Below, in pieces: positions 55,999-64,000 of a stretch of 64,000 nt of DNA (the stretch's first letter is position 1; the number at the start of each line of letters is the position of its first letter). The position numbers were made by a program, and so were the translations under genes. The notes below the pieces were generated by a model. The model did not search any database and was not told the DNA's origin. It saw nothing but the letters and a program-made list of their open reading frames with translations. Origin of the DNA: Dokdonella_A sp046347015 (lineage in GTDB: Bacteria; Pseudomonadota; Gammaproteobacteria; Xanthomonadales; Rhodanobacteraceae); contig JAXMHA010000007.1 of NCBI GenBank assembly GCA_046347015.1, positions 1 to 64,000 of the forward strand, given 5' to 3'.

Positions 55999-57600
55999 AT
56001 GGCCGAATCGAACCCTGCTGCAACGGTCGCCTCCGGGCTGCTTCCGGAGCCGTTACGGGCGGTTGCCGGCGCCGCGCACGCGGGCCTCGCGCATGGCGAT
56101 GCGCGGCCCGCCGAACGGGCCTTGGCGCAGTTGCGGCAGGCGGCGCCCGGGCATCCCGATACGCTGCGCCTGGAAGCGGCGCTGCTGACACGCGGCGGCC
56201 GCCATGCGGAAGCCGCGGCACGTTTGCGTGCGGCGCTCGCGCAGCGTCCCGCTGACGTCGCGCTGTTGAACGCGCTCGGCGTCGCGCTCGATCGTGGTGG
56301 CGCGCACGCCGATGCGGCCGCGGTGCTGCGCGATGCGGCCACGCGGGCGCCGGGGGTCGCCGCGGTGTGGGCGAACCTCGGCCGCAGCCTCGGCGATGCC
56401 GGCGACGTGCCGGCAGCGATTGCGGCACTCGAGCGAGCGTTGGCGCTCGATCCCGGCTTGATCCCGACGCGCTTCACGCTGGCCTACGTGCACCGCATCG
56501 CCGGTAACGACGAGGCGGCGGCGCACGACTACCGCGAAATCCTCGCGCGGCGGCCGGAGGATGGCGATGCGTGGCTTGGCCTTGCCGATCTCGCTGCCGG
56601 CGCGCTCGAAGATGCCGACGTCGCGTCGATGAAGGCGGCGCTGGCCCACGCTGATCCGGCGCGGCGCGAAACCGCGGCGCTCGGGTTTGCGCTGGCCACT
56701 GCGCTCGACGCGAAAGGAAGTTTTGCCGACGCGTTTGCGGTGCTGGCCGAAGCCAACCGGCGCATGCACCGGCTCGAGCCATGGAATGCCGTGGCCGCCA
56801 GCACGCGTTGCGACGCGGTGCTGGCCGCGTGCGATCGTCCGCTGCCATGTGCGCCGGGGCAACACGGCGCCGGCGGGATCTTCATCGTCGGCATGCCGCG
56901 GTCGGGCTCGACGTTGGTCGAGCAGGTCCTTGCCGCGCATCCGGATGTCAGCGGCGGCGGTGAGCGCGGCGACATCCCGGCCATCCTCGGCGCGGAATCG
57001 CGGCGACGGGGCGTGCCGTTCCCGAACTGGGTCGCGAAGGCGACGGCGAACGACTGGCAGCGGCTCGGCAGCGACTACGTTGCCCGCATCCGGGCAGCGC
57101 GCGGCGACGCGAAGTTCGTCACCGACAAGTTGCCGGGCAACTGGCTGCACGTCGGCGTGATCCGCGCGATGCTGCCGGGCGCGCGCATCATCGTGTGCCG
57201 GCGCGATCCGCTCGAAAATCTGTTCGCGTGCTGGCGCAGGCAATTCGCGCCGGGCCGGCAGGCGTGGAGCTACGACATCGACGACCTGGTGGCGGAGTGG
57301 CGTGACTTCGATCGCACGATCCGCTCCTGGGTCCGGCACTTTGCCGGCGAGGTTCGTGAACAGTCGATCGAACGGCTGTCCGGGGAGCCCGAAGCCGAAA
57401 TCCGCGCGCTGCTCGACTTTTGCGGTTTGCCGTTCGATGCCGCCTGCCTCGCACCGCACGCAGCGGAACGGCTGGTTCGTACCGTCAGCGCCGGGCAAGT
57501 CCGCAAGCCGATCGCGCCGATGCGACGGCGCGTGCCGGACTACGGCAATTTGCTCGATCCGTGGCGCGCGGCGCTCGGTCCGGGCAACGCACCGGTATGA
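55999..57600 (+). CDS. TPR-repeat sulfotransferase E
   Basis: A 533-residue protein. The first 270 residues hold clear TPR units (PAERALAQLRQAAPGHPDTL, DVPAAIAALERALALDPGLI). The sulfotransferase domain has IFIVGMPRSGSTLVEQVLAAH near residue 294, DKLPGNWLHVGVIRAMLPGA and RIIVCRRDPLENLFACWRRQ. The latter two are close to copy C at 26067. The ATG at 55999 is chosen because the earlier frame is antisense to the aminotransferase gene. It lies 37 bases upstream of the LytTR regulator, where a sensor kinase would often be found. The acceptor is unknown. Confidence 0.9.
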   Translation: MAESNPAATVASGLLPEPLRAVAGAAHAGLAHGDARPAERALAQLRQAAPGHPDTLRLEAALLTRGGRHAEAAARLRAALAQRPADVALLNALGVALDRGGAHADAAAVLRDAATRAPGVAAVWANLGRSLGDAGDVPAAIAALERALALDPGLIPTRFTLAYVHRIAGNDEAAAHDYREILARRPEDGDAWLGLADLAAGALEDADVASMKAALAHADPARRETAALGFALATALDAKGSFADAFAVLAEANRRMHRLEPWNAVAASTRCDAVLAACDRPLPCAPGQHGAGGIFIVGMPRSGSTLVEQVLAAHPDVSGGGERGDIPAILGAESRRRGVPFPNWVAKATANDWQRLGSDYVARIRAARGDAKFVTDKLPGNWLHVGVIRAMLPGARIIVCRRDPLENLFACWRRQFAPGRQAWSYDIDDLVAEWRDFDRTIRSWVRHFAGEVREQSIERLSGEPEAEIRALLDFCGLPFDAACLAPHAAERLVRTVSAGQVRKPIAPMRRRVPDYGNLLDPWRAALGPGNAPV

Positions 57601-57637
57601 TCGGCGGCATGGCGCGCACGCAGCTCCGCCGCGACGC

Positions 57638-58369
57638 ATGAAGATCCTGCTGGTCGATGACGAGCCACCGGCGCGTGCGCGCGCCCGCGAGTTGCTGGCC
57701 GGGATCGACGGCGTTGAAGTCGCCGGCGAGGCCGGCGACGGCGTATCGGCGCTGGAACGGGTTGCTGCGCTGACGCCCGACGTCGTGCTGCTCGACATCC
57801 GCATGCCCGGCATGGATGGACTCGAGGCTGCGCGTCATCTCGGCCTGCTCGATGCACCGCCGGCGATCGTGTTCTGCACTGCATACGCCGACCACGCGCT
57901 GGCCGCGTTCGACGCGAACGCAATCGACTACCTGCTGAAACCGATGCGCGAGGACCGGTTGCGCTCGGCGCTGGCCAAGGCGCGCCGGCTGGCCGGTGAC
58001 ACGTTGCGGAAACTCGACGGCGCGGAATCCGGCCGCCAACGCACGCACCTGTGCGCGCATGTACGCGGCAGCCTCGTGCTGGTGCCCCTGCCGGATGTCG
58101 TCTACCTGCAGGCCGAGGACAAGTACACGAAGGTGCGGCACGTTCACGGCACGGTGCTGATCGAGGAGTCGCTGGCGGCGCTGGAACAGGAGTTCGGCGC
58201 GCGGTTCGCCCGCATCCACCGGAGCTGCCTTGTCGCGCACGACCGCATCCACGGCCTCGAGCGCACCGCGGATGGAAGCATCGTCGTCCGCGTGACCGGC
58301 GCGGACGACCGTCTCGAAGTCAGCCGGCGCAACCTGTCGGCGGTGCGTCGCCTGGTGCGGGCGCTGTGA
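57638..58369 (+). CDS. algR: LytTR-type response regulator (AlgR-like)
   Basis: A 243-residue regulator. The receiver domain has the acidic pair D7-D8, phosphoacceptor D53 (VVLLDIRMPGMDG), T80 and K100 (YLLKPM). The C-terminal LytTR DNA-binding domain starts around residue 140 (GSLVLVPLPDVVYLQAEDKY, FARIHRSCLVAHDRI). Position immediately upstream of hemC is the same as for algR in Pseudomonas. No cognate AlgZ-type kinase precedes it here. The target genes are unknown; Pseudomonas AlgR controls alginate and type IV pilus functions. Confidence 0.88.
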   Translation: MKILLVDDEPPARARARELLAGIDGVEVAGEAGDGVSALERVAALTPDVVLLDIRMPGMDGLEAARHLGLLDAPPAIVFCTAYADHALAAFDANAIDYLLKPMREDRLRSALAKARRLAGDTLRKLDGAESGRQRTHLCAHVRGSLVLVPLPDVVYLQAEDKYTKVRHVHGTVLIEESLAALEQEFGARFARIHRSCLVAHDRIHGLERTADGSIVVRVTGADDRLEVSRRNLSAVRRLVRAL

Positions 58370-58409
58370 ACGCCTGGTACTCCGGAAGGCCACGGCGGGG
58401 CGTGCGCGC

Positions 58410-59312
58410 ATGAAGGCGTTGCGAATCGCGACTCGCCGCAGTGCACTCGCATTGTGGCAGGCCGAACACGTGGCGCAGGGGTTGCGCGCCGTGCATCCGT
58501 CACTGCCGGTCGAACTGGTGCCGCTGGTGACGCGCGGCGACACGGTGCTCGACCGTCCGCTCGCACTGGTGGGCGGCAAGGGCCTGTTCCTGAAGGAACT
58601 CGAGGTCGCGCTCGATGCCGGGGACGCCGACATCGCCGTGCACTCGTGCAAGGACGTGCCGATGACGCTCGCACCGGGGTTCCGGATCGCGGCCATCCTC
58701 GAGCGTGCCGATCCGGCCGACGCCTTCGTCAGCACCGTCGCGGCGGACCTGCGTGGATTGCCGCCGGGTGCACGCGTCGGTACATCGTCGCTACGGCGCC
58801 AGGTGCAGGTGCGTGCACTGCGGGCGGATCTCGCGATCGTCGACCTGCGGGGCAACGTCAATACGCGCGTCGCGAAGCTCGATGCGGGGGAATACGCGGC
58901 AATCGTGCTCGCGTGCGCGGGGCTCGAGCGTCTTGCGCTCGGTGCGCGGATCCGCTCGCGCCTCGCCCCGCCGGGGTGGCTTCCGGCCATTGCACAGGGT
59001 GCGATTGCCATCGAATGTCGCGATGGCGATGCCGCGACGCAGGCACTGGTTGCGCCGCTCGACCACGCGGCGACCCGAAGGTGTGTCGACGCGGAGCGGG
59101 CGATGGGGCGCGCGCTCGGGGCGAACTGCGACGTGCCGGTGGGAGGGTATTGCTTCGAGACTGCGGACGGGCTGGAACTCCATGGCCTGCTTGGCGGTGG
59201 GCCCGCGGACCCGCTGGTGCGCGCCACGGCCCGGGAGACCCTGGGTGCCGGCGACGTGCTCGGGCAGCGTGTCGCCGACCGGCTGCTGGCCGAACGCAGC
59301 ACCCGTCACTGA
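58410..59312 (+). CDS. hemC: Porphobilinogen deaminase (hydroxymethylbilane synthase)
   Basis: A 300-residue enzyme of heme synthesis that joins four porphobilinogens. The catalytic Asp is D82 (HSCKDVPM), substrate-binding arginines lie in VGTSSLRRQVQV and DLRGNVNTRVAKL, and the dipyrromethane cofactor Cys is C240 (GANCDVPVGGYC). The length is slightly below the E. coli 313. The ATG follows a GC-rich sequence with no strong ribosome site. In many gammaproteobacteria hemD follows directly; here a terminator hairpin follows instead. Confidence 0.96.
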   Translation: MKALRIATRRSALALWQAEHVAQGLRAVHPSLPVELVPLVTRGDTVLDRPLALVGGKGLFLKELEVALDAGDADIAVHSCKDVPMTLAPGFRIAAILERADPADAFVSTVAADLRGLPPGARVGTSSLRRQVQVRALRADLAIVDLRGNVNTRVAKLDAGEYAAIVLACAGLERLALGARIRSRLAPPGWLPAIAQGAIAIECRDGDAATQALVAPLDHAATRRCVDAERAMGRALGANCDVPVGGYCFETADGLELHGLLGGGPADPLVRATARETLGAGDVLGQRVADRLLAERSTRH

Positions 59313-59326
59313 TCGAAGCCGCGGCA

Positions 59327-59355
59327 TTGCGCCCCGGCCCGGCACCGGGGCGCAA
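59327..59355. terminator. Hairpin between convergent hemC and ydiY-like genes
   Basis: TTGCGCCCCGG (59327-59337) and CCGGGGCGCAA (59345-59355) form a perfect 11-bp stem with a 7-base loop, centred in the 57-base gap between two convergent genes. It lacks a T-run on both sides but is well placed to act in both directions. Confidence 0.6.
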
Positions 59356-59369
59356 CCACGCACCCGGCG

Positions 59370-60170
59370 TCAGCCGCCGAAGTTGTAGACCAGGTTGGTC
59401 GTGAGCACCTGGTCCGTCGTCTTGATGCCCGGCAACACGTCCGAGTTGTGGCGAACCTGCCAGCCGGCCTTGAGCGCGAACTGCTTGTTGATGTCGACCT
59501 GCAGTCCGGCGTCGTTCTGGAAGAACGTGTTCTTGCTGCCCGCTTCCATCAGCAGTGTGTTGACGAACGACGTGCTGCTGGTGAATGCGTGCTTGTACGA
59601 CATGAGGCCGCGCGCGACGACTTCGCTTTCGCTGGGTTGGCCGATCGACGTCATGACCGGCGGGTCGCCCAGCGGCACCAGCAGGTCGACCGGCTGGAAG
59701 CGTTTGAAGCCGGGGCCGATCTCGAACGACAGTTCGTCGGCCGGGGTCTTCAACACCGTGTAGCCGTAGCCGATCGACGCGACCCACTGGTACTGGAACG
59801 GCGAGAAGTCGTCGTGGTCGTAGCGCACCGCGCCGACGATGTAGCTGCGCTCGTCGAGCTTGTAGCCGGCGGACGCGCCGGCCTCGACGCGGTTGGCCGT
59901 CAGGTCGTAGGTGGAGAGATTGACGATCTGGCCGTCGACGATGGTCGCGGCCTTCACCTCGCCCTTGTTGCGCAGCGCGGTGATGTAGAACGAATCCTTC
60001 CATTGCGCGTCCTCCTTCTTGAAGGACAGCTTCGCGTTGAGGTTCTGCGACTTCGAGTTGCCGCTGGTCGCGGCGAAGCCCAGCTCACCGGAACCGGACC
60101 AGCCGTCGTCCGCCTGCGCAACGAGCGGCAGCACGGCGACGAGGGCCATCGGGATCAGCATCTTGTTCAT
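59370..60170 (-). CDS. YdiY/DUF481-family outer-membrane protein
   Basis: A 266-residue exported protein. The signal peptide (MNKMLIPMALVAVLPLVAQA) is followed by the typical start DDGWSGSGELGFAATSGNSK of the DUF481 family and strands ending in LTTNLVYNFGG. The aromatic residue near the C-terminus and alternating strands indicate a 12-16-stranded barrel. The ATG at 60170 is preferred; a longer reading frame would add 40 unrelated residues. Its function in the cell is unknown. Confidence 0.9.
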   Translation of the reverse strand: MNKMLIPMALVAVLPLVAQADDGWSGSGELGFAATSGNSKSQNLNAKLSFKKEDAQWKDSFYITALRNKGEVKAATIVDGQIVNLSTYDLTANRVEAGASAGYKLDERSYIVGAVRYDHDDFSPFQYQWVASIGYGYTVLKTPADELSFEIGPGFKRFQPVDLLVPLGDPPVMTSIGQPSESEVVARGLMSYKHAFTSSTSFVNTLLMEAGSKNTFFQNDAGLQVDINKQFALKAGWQVRHNSDVLPGIKTTDQVLTTNLVYNFGG

Positions 60171-60206
60171 CGTTTCGTTCCTGGAGTTTTCGGGGGTCCA
60201 CAAGCA

Positions 60207-60228
60207 AACGCCGCCCGAAGGCGGCGTT
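60207..60228 (-). terminator. UUCG-loop hairpin after the DmsC-like gene
   Basis: On the minus strand AACGCCGCC-TTCG-GGCGGCGTT is followed by TGCTTG. It has a 9-bp perfect stem with a very stable tetraloop, between the DmsC-like gene (ending at 60314) and the start of the ydiY-like gene. The T-run is short. Confidence 0.55.
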
Positions 60229-60313
60229 GCATGGACGATGGTACCGATGCGGTTTAAATCCGGCGTGAACATCTCGCCGCGCCGGGTCAACTTTGGTCAC
60301 GGTGGGTTGCCGC

Positions 60314-61267
60314 TCAGCGGCCGTAGTATGCCGTCACTGCGTGCTTTGCGTCGGCGAAGAACAACCACCGCTCGATGAAGATTCCGGACATGCCGGCGGC
60401 GAGCGCGGGCCACGCGAGGAGTTTCGGCCCGGTGACGGATCCTGCGAGGAAGGCGATCGGCACCAGCACGAGGATGACGGCGATGGCGCGCAGCCTGCGC
60501 CGGTGGCGGCGCGCGACGACGAACCCCATTTCGTGCAACAGGTAGTTTTCCTCGGTGTGGGGCACTTCGAGGCTGGAGACCTCGCCGCGCGCGGCAAGTC
60601 CGGTCGCGACGCCGGTCGACGGCCGCGCCGGTGTCCGGCCGAGTCCACGCCAGTAGCTCCATTTCAACAGTGCGGATGCGAGCGCGAGCAGGCACGCGAT
60701 GGCGACAGCCACGGGCCACCGTGCCACGAGCCAGGGCTTCCCGGCGTCGAGCGCGAGCAACCACAAGGCGCCGGAGTACGCGCCAAACAGCAGGTAACCG
60801 GGCAACACGTGCGGGTCGTGCCAGGCGCGGATCGGCTTGAGGCATGCGTAGATTCCGGCCGTGCAGGTGACGGTCACGACGCTGCACAGCGACAGCAGCA
60901 GCGCGACGCCGCGCACCGGCAACGTTGCCGCGTTCGACGGCAGCAGGGCAATGAGGACGACCAGCGGAGCGAATGTCGTGATGCTCGCGACACCTTCGCG
61001 TGACAGCCACGACGTGCGCCATTGCGACATCGCCCGCCACGCCCGCAGCGGTTTGCCGAGATGGCCGAGCGACGCGACGAGTCCGGCACCCGCGAGCAGG
61101 GCGCCGGCGATCAGCGCGGCGATGGTGCCGGGCAGCGCATCGTCGGCGTGCGCCGCATGGCCGGACGGAACGACACCCGTCGCGAGGCCGGCACCGAGCA
61201 GGAACAGGAGTCCGAATCCCGCGCCCGACGTCACGGTGAAGAGGATGATCGAAGGGGTGGGGCGCAT
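60314..61267 (-). CDS. DmsC/SoeC-like membrane anchor subunit
   Basis: A 317-residue protein with about eight membrane helices (for example FTVTSGAGFGLLFLLGAGLA, VALLLSLCSVVTVTCTAGIY, VAVAIACLLALASALLKWSY) and the short conserved motif SLGHLGKPLRAWRAMSQW-RTSWLSRE of the DmsC family. Such subunits carry electrons between the quinone pool and a Fe-S/molybdopterin pair. The ATG at 61267 lies 7 bases after the stop codon of the Fe-S subunit gene. The gene order favours SoeC (sulfite dehydrogenase) or DmsC; these cannot be told apart here. Confidence 0.87.
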   Translation of the reverse strand: MRPTPSIILFTVTSGAGFGLLFLLGAGLATGVVPSGHAAHADDALPGTIAALIAGALLAGAGLVASLGHLGKPLRAWRAMSQWRTSWLSREGVASITTFAPLVVLIALLPSNAATLPVRGVALLLSLCSVVTVTCTAGIYACLKPIRAWHDPHVLPGYLLFGAYSGALWLLALDAGKPWLVARWPVAVAIACLLALASALLKWSYWRGLGRTPARPSTGVATGLAARGEVSSLEVPHTEENYLLHEMGFVVARRHRRRLRAIAVILVLVPIAFLAGSVTGPKLLAWPALAAGMSGIFIERWLFFADAKHAVTAYYGR

Positions 61268-61274
61268 GCCGCCG

Positions 61275-62051
61275 TCAACGCGAGAGCGCGTGATCGAGCC
61301 AGCGCCAGATGCCCGCGAGCGGTTCGTCCGCTGGCCGCGAATCCGCATCGATCGGCGCCGCGGTCGAATCCTCGCCGCATCGCCGCGGTCGCGGCGGCAG
61401 GTAGCGATTGACCGGCCGGTATCCGAACTCCGGCATCAGCGCGTAGCCATCGCGTGCGGCGACCAGCCGCGACACCGGCGAGTCCGGATCGCCGAGATCG
61501 CCGAAATGGCGCGCGCGGGTCGGGCAGGCGAGCACGCAGGCGGGCTGGCGATCGACCGGATCGAGCGTTTCGTTGTAGATGCGGTCGATGCACAACGTGC
61601 ACTTCTGCATCGTGCCGTGTGCGGCGCTGAACTCGCGCGCGCCGTACGGGCAGGCCCACGCGCACAACTGGCAGCCGATGCACTTGTCCTCGTCGACCAG
61701 CACGATGCCGTCCTCGGCGCGCTTGTAGCTGGCGCCCGTCGGGCAGACGGTCACGCAGGCCGGCGTCTCGCAATGCAGGCACGAGCGCGGGAAATGGACC
61801 GTCAGCGCGTTCGGGTCCAGTCCCGCCGGCGCCGCGTTTCCGGTCGCGGGTTCGACGGCATAGGTGTGGACACGGTTGAACCAGACACCGTGGGGATGGC
61901 GGCCGTACGGTTCGTCGTCATCGAGGGGTCCGAAGTCGCCGCCGTCGTTCCACTCCTTGCACGCGACCGCACAGGCGTGGCAACCGACGCAGATGTCGAG
62001 GTCGATGACGAGCCCGAGCTTGCGGTTGCCGGGCTGCGGCAACGCGGTCAC
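61275..62051 (-). CDS. DmsB/SoeB-like four-cluster Fe-S subunit
   Basis: A 258-residue ferredoxin-like subunit with four 4Fe-4S motifs: CVGCHACAVACKEWN, CLHCETPACVTVCPTGA, CIGCQLCAWACPYGA, and CTLC with CVLACP. It should carry electrons between a molybdopterin catalytic subunit and the membrane anchor encoded next. No Tat signal is seen, so it would depend on its partner for location. The GTG start overlaps the stop codon of the SLC13 gene by four bases (GTGA). No molybdopterin subunit lies next to it in the window. Confidence 0.92.
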   Translation of the reverse strand: MTALPQPGNRKLGLVIDLDICVGCHACAVACKEWNDGGDFGPLDDDEPYGRHPHGVWFNRVHTYAVEPATGNAAPAGLDPNALTVHFPRSCLHCETPACVTVCPTGASYKRAEDGIVLVDEDKCIGCQLCAWACPYGAREFSAAHGTMQKCTLCIDRIYNETLDPVDRQPACVLACPTRARHFGDLGDPDSPVSRLVAARDGYALMPEFGYRPVNRYLPPRPRRCGEDSTAAPIDADSRPADEPLAGIWRWLDHALSR

Positions 62052-63814
62052 GGGTGGAACGGCCAGAAGTACGGGATCAGGTACATCGAAATCACGCAGA
62101 ACAGGGCGATCAGCGGGATGCCGACCTTCATGAAGTCGGTGAAGCGATAGCCGCCCGCATAGTAGACCATCGTGTTGGTCGGGTAGCCGACCGGGGTCGC
62201 GAACGATGTCGCGGCGGCGAACGCGACCGCGACGACGAACGGGCGCGGGTCGACATGCATCGTGTGCGCGACCGAAACCGCGATGCCGGCCATCAGCACG
62301 ACCGACGGGTTGTGCCCCATCAACTCGGTGAGCAGGGCCGTCAGCAGGTAAATCATCAACAAGGCGGCCAGCGGGCCGTGCGTGCCGACCATCGCCATTC
62401 CGCCCTGCACGACGGCATCGGAGAGACCGGTGCGGTCCATCGCGATGCCGAGCGGCAGGAATGCCCCGAGCATGATGATGATCTTCCAGTCGATGCCGAG
62501 GTAGGCGTCCTTGCGGCCATAACAACCGGCCAGCGCCATCGCGACGGCGCCGCAGATCGCCGCGACCGGAATCGGCATCCAGCGCAAGCCCGAGATGATG
62601 ACGACGGCCGCCATGATGCCGATCGCGATGAAGGCCTTGCGCGGCGTGCGGTGGGAGTCCTCGCGTTCGCTCAGCACGATCAGGCGGTCGTCGGAGCGCA
62701 TCTTGCCGAGCGCGTCGTCGTCGACCAGCATCAGCAGCACGTCGCCGACCTCGAGGCTGGTGTCGCGCATCTTCTCGCGCACGATGTGGCCGCGGCGGTG
62801 GATCGCGAGCGCGGTGGCGGCGAATTGCCAACTCACCTCGAGTTCGCCGAGCGTCCGCCCTTCCAGCGTCGAGGCTGGCGCGATCATCACCTCGGCAAGC
62901 ACTTGCGGCGCTTCGGCGCCACGCGGGTAGCGCCGGTCGGAAGCGTCTTCGAGCAGCGCTCGCTTGCGGAAGTCGACGATTTTGTCCCACTCGCCGCGCA
63001 CCAGCAGTTCATCCCCGGCGGCGAGGTGCTGCGCGCGCGGCGTGTACAACTGGCGCTCGCCGCGCATCAGCTCGAGCGCGTAGACGCCGTAGGTTTCGGC
63101 GAACTGGGCTTCGGCGATCGTCTTGCCGATCAGCGGCGACGTCGGCGTGATCCTGAGCTCGGCCACGTACTTGCCGACATCGGTGGCGTCGGCGTTCTCG
63201 CTGTCGACGTGCAGCGGCAGCAGCCAGCGGCCGACGATCATCAGGTAGGCGATGCCGGCGATCGCGAGGATGAAGCCGAGGTGGGTGAACTCGAACACGC
63301 CGAATCCGGCGAGTCCGTGTTCGCGGGCAATGCTGTCGGCGAGCAGGTTCGACGACGTGCCGAGCAGCGTGCAGACGCCGCCCATTTGCGCCGCATAAGC
63401 CATCGGCATCAGCACCCGGCCCGGCGACGTGCGCGTGCGCTGGCAGACCTTCAATGCCAACGGCAGGAATGTCGCGACCAGCGCGGTGTTCTTGACGAAG
63501 GCGCCGATCGGCGCGATCGCGAGCATGATCGCGAGCGTCAGCAGCCAGGGCTGGCGGATGCGACTCATCAGGCGCATCAGCGGGTCGAGCGCCCCCGAGC
63601 GGTCGATGCCGAGGCTCAGCGCGAACATGGCCGCGACGGTGATGGTGGCTTCGTTGCTGAACCCGGACAGGGCCTCGGTCGGCGTGACGAGATGCAGCAG
63701 CATCAACAGCGACAGCACCAGCAGCGCGACGACATCCGCGCGCAGCTTTTCGCTCGCGAACAACGCGAGCGCTCCGATCACGATCCCCACCAAGGCCCAA
63801 GCTTGCCAAGTCAC
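62048..63814 (-). CDS. SLC13-family permease with two RCK_C (TrkA_C) domains
   Basis: A 588-residue transporter of the divalent anion:sodium symporter group. It has hydrophobic helices at both ends (for example VGIVIGALALFASEKLRADV, ALLMIYLLTALLTELMGHN). Two RCK_C domains sit in the middle (ITPTSPLIGKTIAEAQFAET, IAPASTLEGRTLGELEVSWQ). GTSSNLLADS and the C-terminal PVGYPTNTMVYYAGGYRF loop are hallmark anion-binding turns. The GTG at 63814 follows CCGGAGATCAGGG. Members carry sulfate or di- and tricarboxylates. Coupling to a SoeBC-like pair suggests sulfate or sulfite handling, which is inferred. Confidence 0.9.
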   Translation of the reverse strand: MTWQAWALVGIVIGALALFASEKLRADVVALLVLSLLMLLHLVTPTEALSGFSNEATITVAAMFALSLGIDRSGALDPLMRLMSRIRQPWLLTLAIMLAIAPIGAFVKNTALVATFLPLALKVCQRTRTSPGRVLMPMAYAAQMGGVCTLLGTSSNLLADSIAREHGLAGFGVFEFTHLGFILAIAGIAYLMIVGRWLLPLHVDSENADATDVGKYVAELRITPTSPLIGKTIAEAQFAETYGVYALELMRGERQLYTPRAQHLAAGDELLVRGEWDKIVDFRKRALLEDASDRRYPRGAEAPQVLAEVMIAPASTLEGRTLGELEVSWQFAATALAIHRRGHIVREKMRDTSLEVGDVLLMLVDDDALGKMRSDDRLIVLSEREDSHRTPRKAFIAIGIMAAVVIISGLRWMPIPVAAICGAVAMALAGCYGRKDAYLGIDWKIIIMLGAFLPLGIAMDRTGLSDAVVQGGMAMVGTHGPLAALLMIYLLTALLTELMGHNPSVVLMAGIAVSVAHTMHVDPRPFVVAVAFAAATSFATPVGYPTNTMVYYAGGYRFTDFMKVGIPLIALFCVISMYLIPYFWPFHP

Positions 63815-63952
63815 CCCTGATCTCCGGAAAGCTCCGGGACTCCCCCCGGGCGTGCATGTCGAGACGCGACACCCGCGGCGCACCACGACCGGCGGCGCCG
63901 CTACCGGACGATGTACCCGGCAGCAATGGCGCCGCGATACGGAACGCCCGCG

Positions 63953-64000
63953 TCAGTTCAAGCCAAGCGACCGCAGGAAAGCATCGATCCGGTCCGTCAA
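63953..64000 (-). CDS. C-terminal end of an unidentified protein (partial)
   Basis: The last 15 codons of a minus-strand frame, reading LTDRIDAFLRSLGLN then a stop, enter from the right edge. The amphipathic helix resembles the end of many hydrolases, but the piece is too short to assign. Confidence 0.4.
   Translation of the reverse strand: MTDRIDAFLRSLGLN

Overview
The window is about 64 kb of uniformly GC-rich DNA from a gammaproteobacterium, most likely of the order Lysobacterales (Xanthomonadales). Signs of this are the PilU sequence, the TonB receptors with an ITVTGSNIRR-type plug start, the Grx4-rhodanese fusion, the algR-hemC linkage and several secreted proteins with a shared short C-terminal motif. 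No rRNA, tRNA, CRISPR array, phage or intact transposase gene was seen. Several genes carry single-base frameshifts, so part of the sequence may be draft or metagenome-derived.

Layout. 1-318: start of ccoN (cbb3 oxidase, minus strand) with an FNR/ANR-type box upstream. 557-2002: an unusual POT-family transporter. 2037-7704: tyrosine/homogentisate catabolism (MarR regulator, hppD, hmgA, a methyltransferase, fahA, maiA) with a recognisable promoter and operator. 7716-16315: a CBS-domain protein, a large secreted BNR-repeat protein, mtgA and a large secreted subtilase. 16316-18387: a secreted hypothetical protein and a 0.6-kb palindromic non-coding repeat. 18388-29203: a TonB receptor and four TPR-sulfotransferases around a Sel1-like protein. 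29216-31706: pilU and two envelope proteins.

31969-37211: an FG-GAP propeller protein, a YdcH-like protein, and cystathionine beta-synthase followed by a cystathionine gamma-lyase/synthase. This stretch carries four single-base frameshifts. 37241-40937: a small lipoprotein, an SDR, a GT2 glycosyltransferase and a GGDEF protein. 41033-41600: the second, inverted copy of the palindromic repeat. 41703-49590: fadE, AMP nucleosidase, a CSLREA beta-helix protein, a GYD protein and a second TonB receptor. 49591-51091: a lower-GC decayed island with a hicB relic. 51092-57600: a Grx4-rhodanese, an amine oxidase, an SGNH hydrolase, an aminotransferase and a fifth TPR-sulfotransferase. 57638-60170: an AlgR-like regulator, hemC and a YdiY-like porin. 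60314-63814: an SLC13 permease with Fe-S and DmsC/SoeC-like membrane subunits of a molybdo-oxidoreductase whose catalytic subunit is not in view.

Three patterns cross gene boundaries. (1) Two inverted copies of a non-coding element are built from nested hairpins, and the stems differ between copies but stay base-paired. (2) Four secreted proteins of unrelated fold end in the same short motif, of the form DVIFANGFD. (3) There are five TPR-sulfotransferases in 64 kb, four of them beside a TonB receptor.
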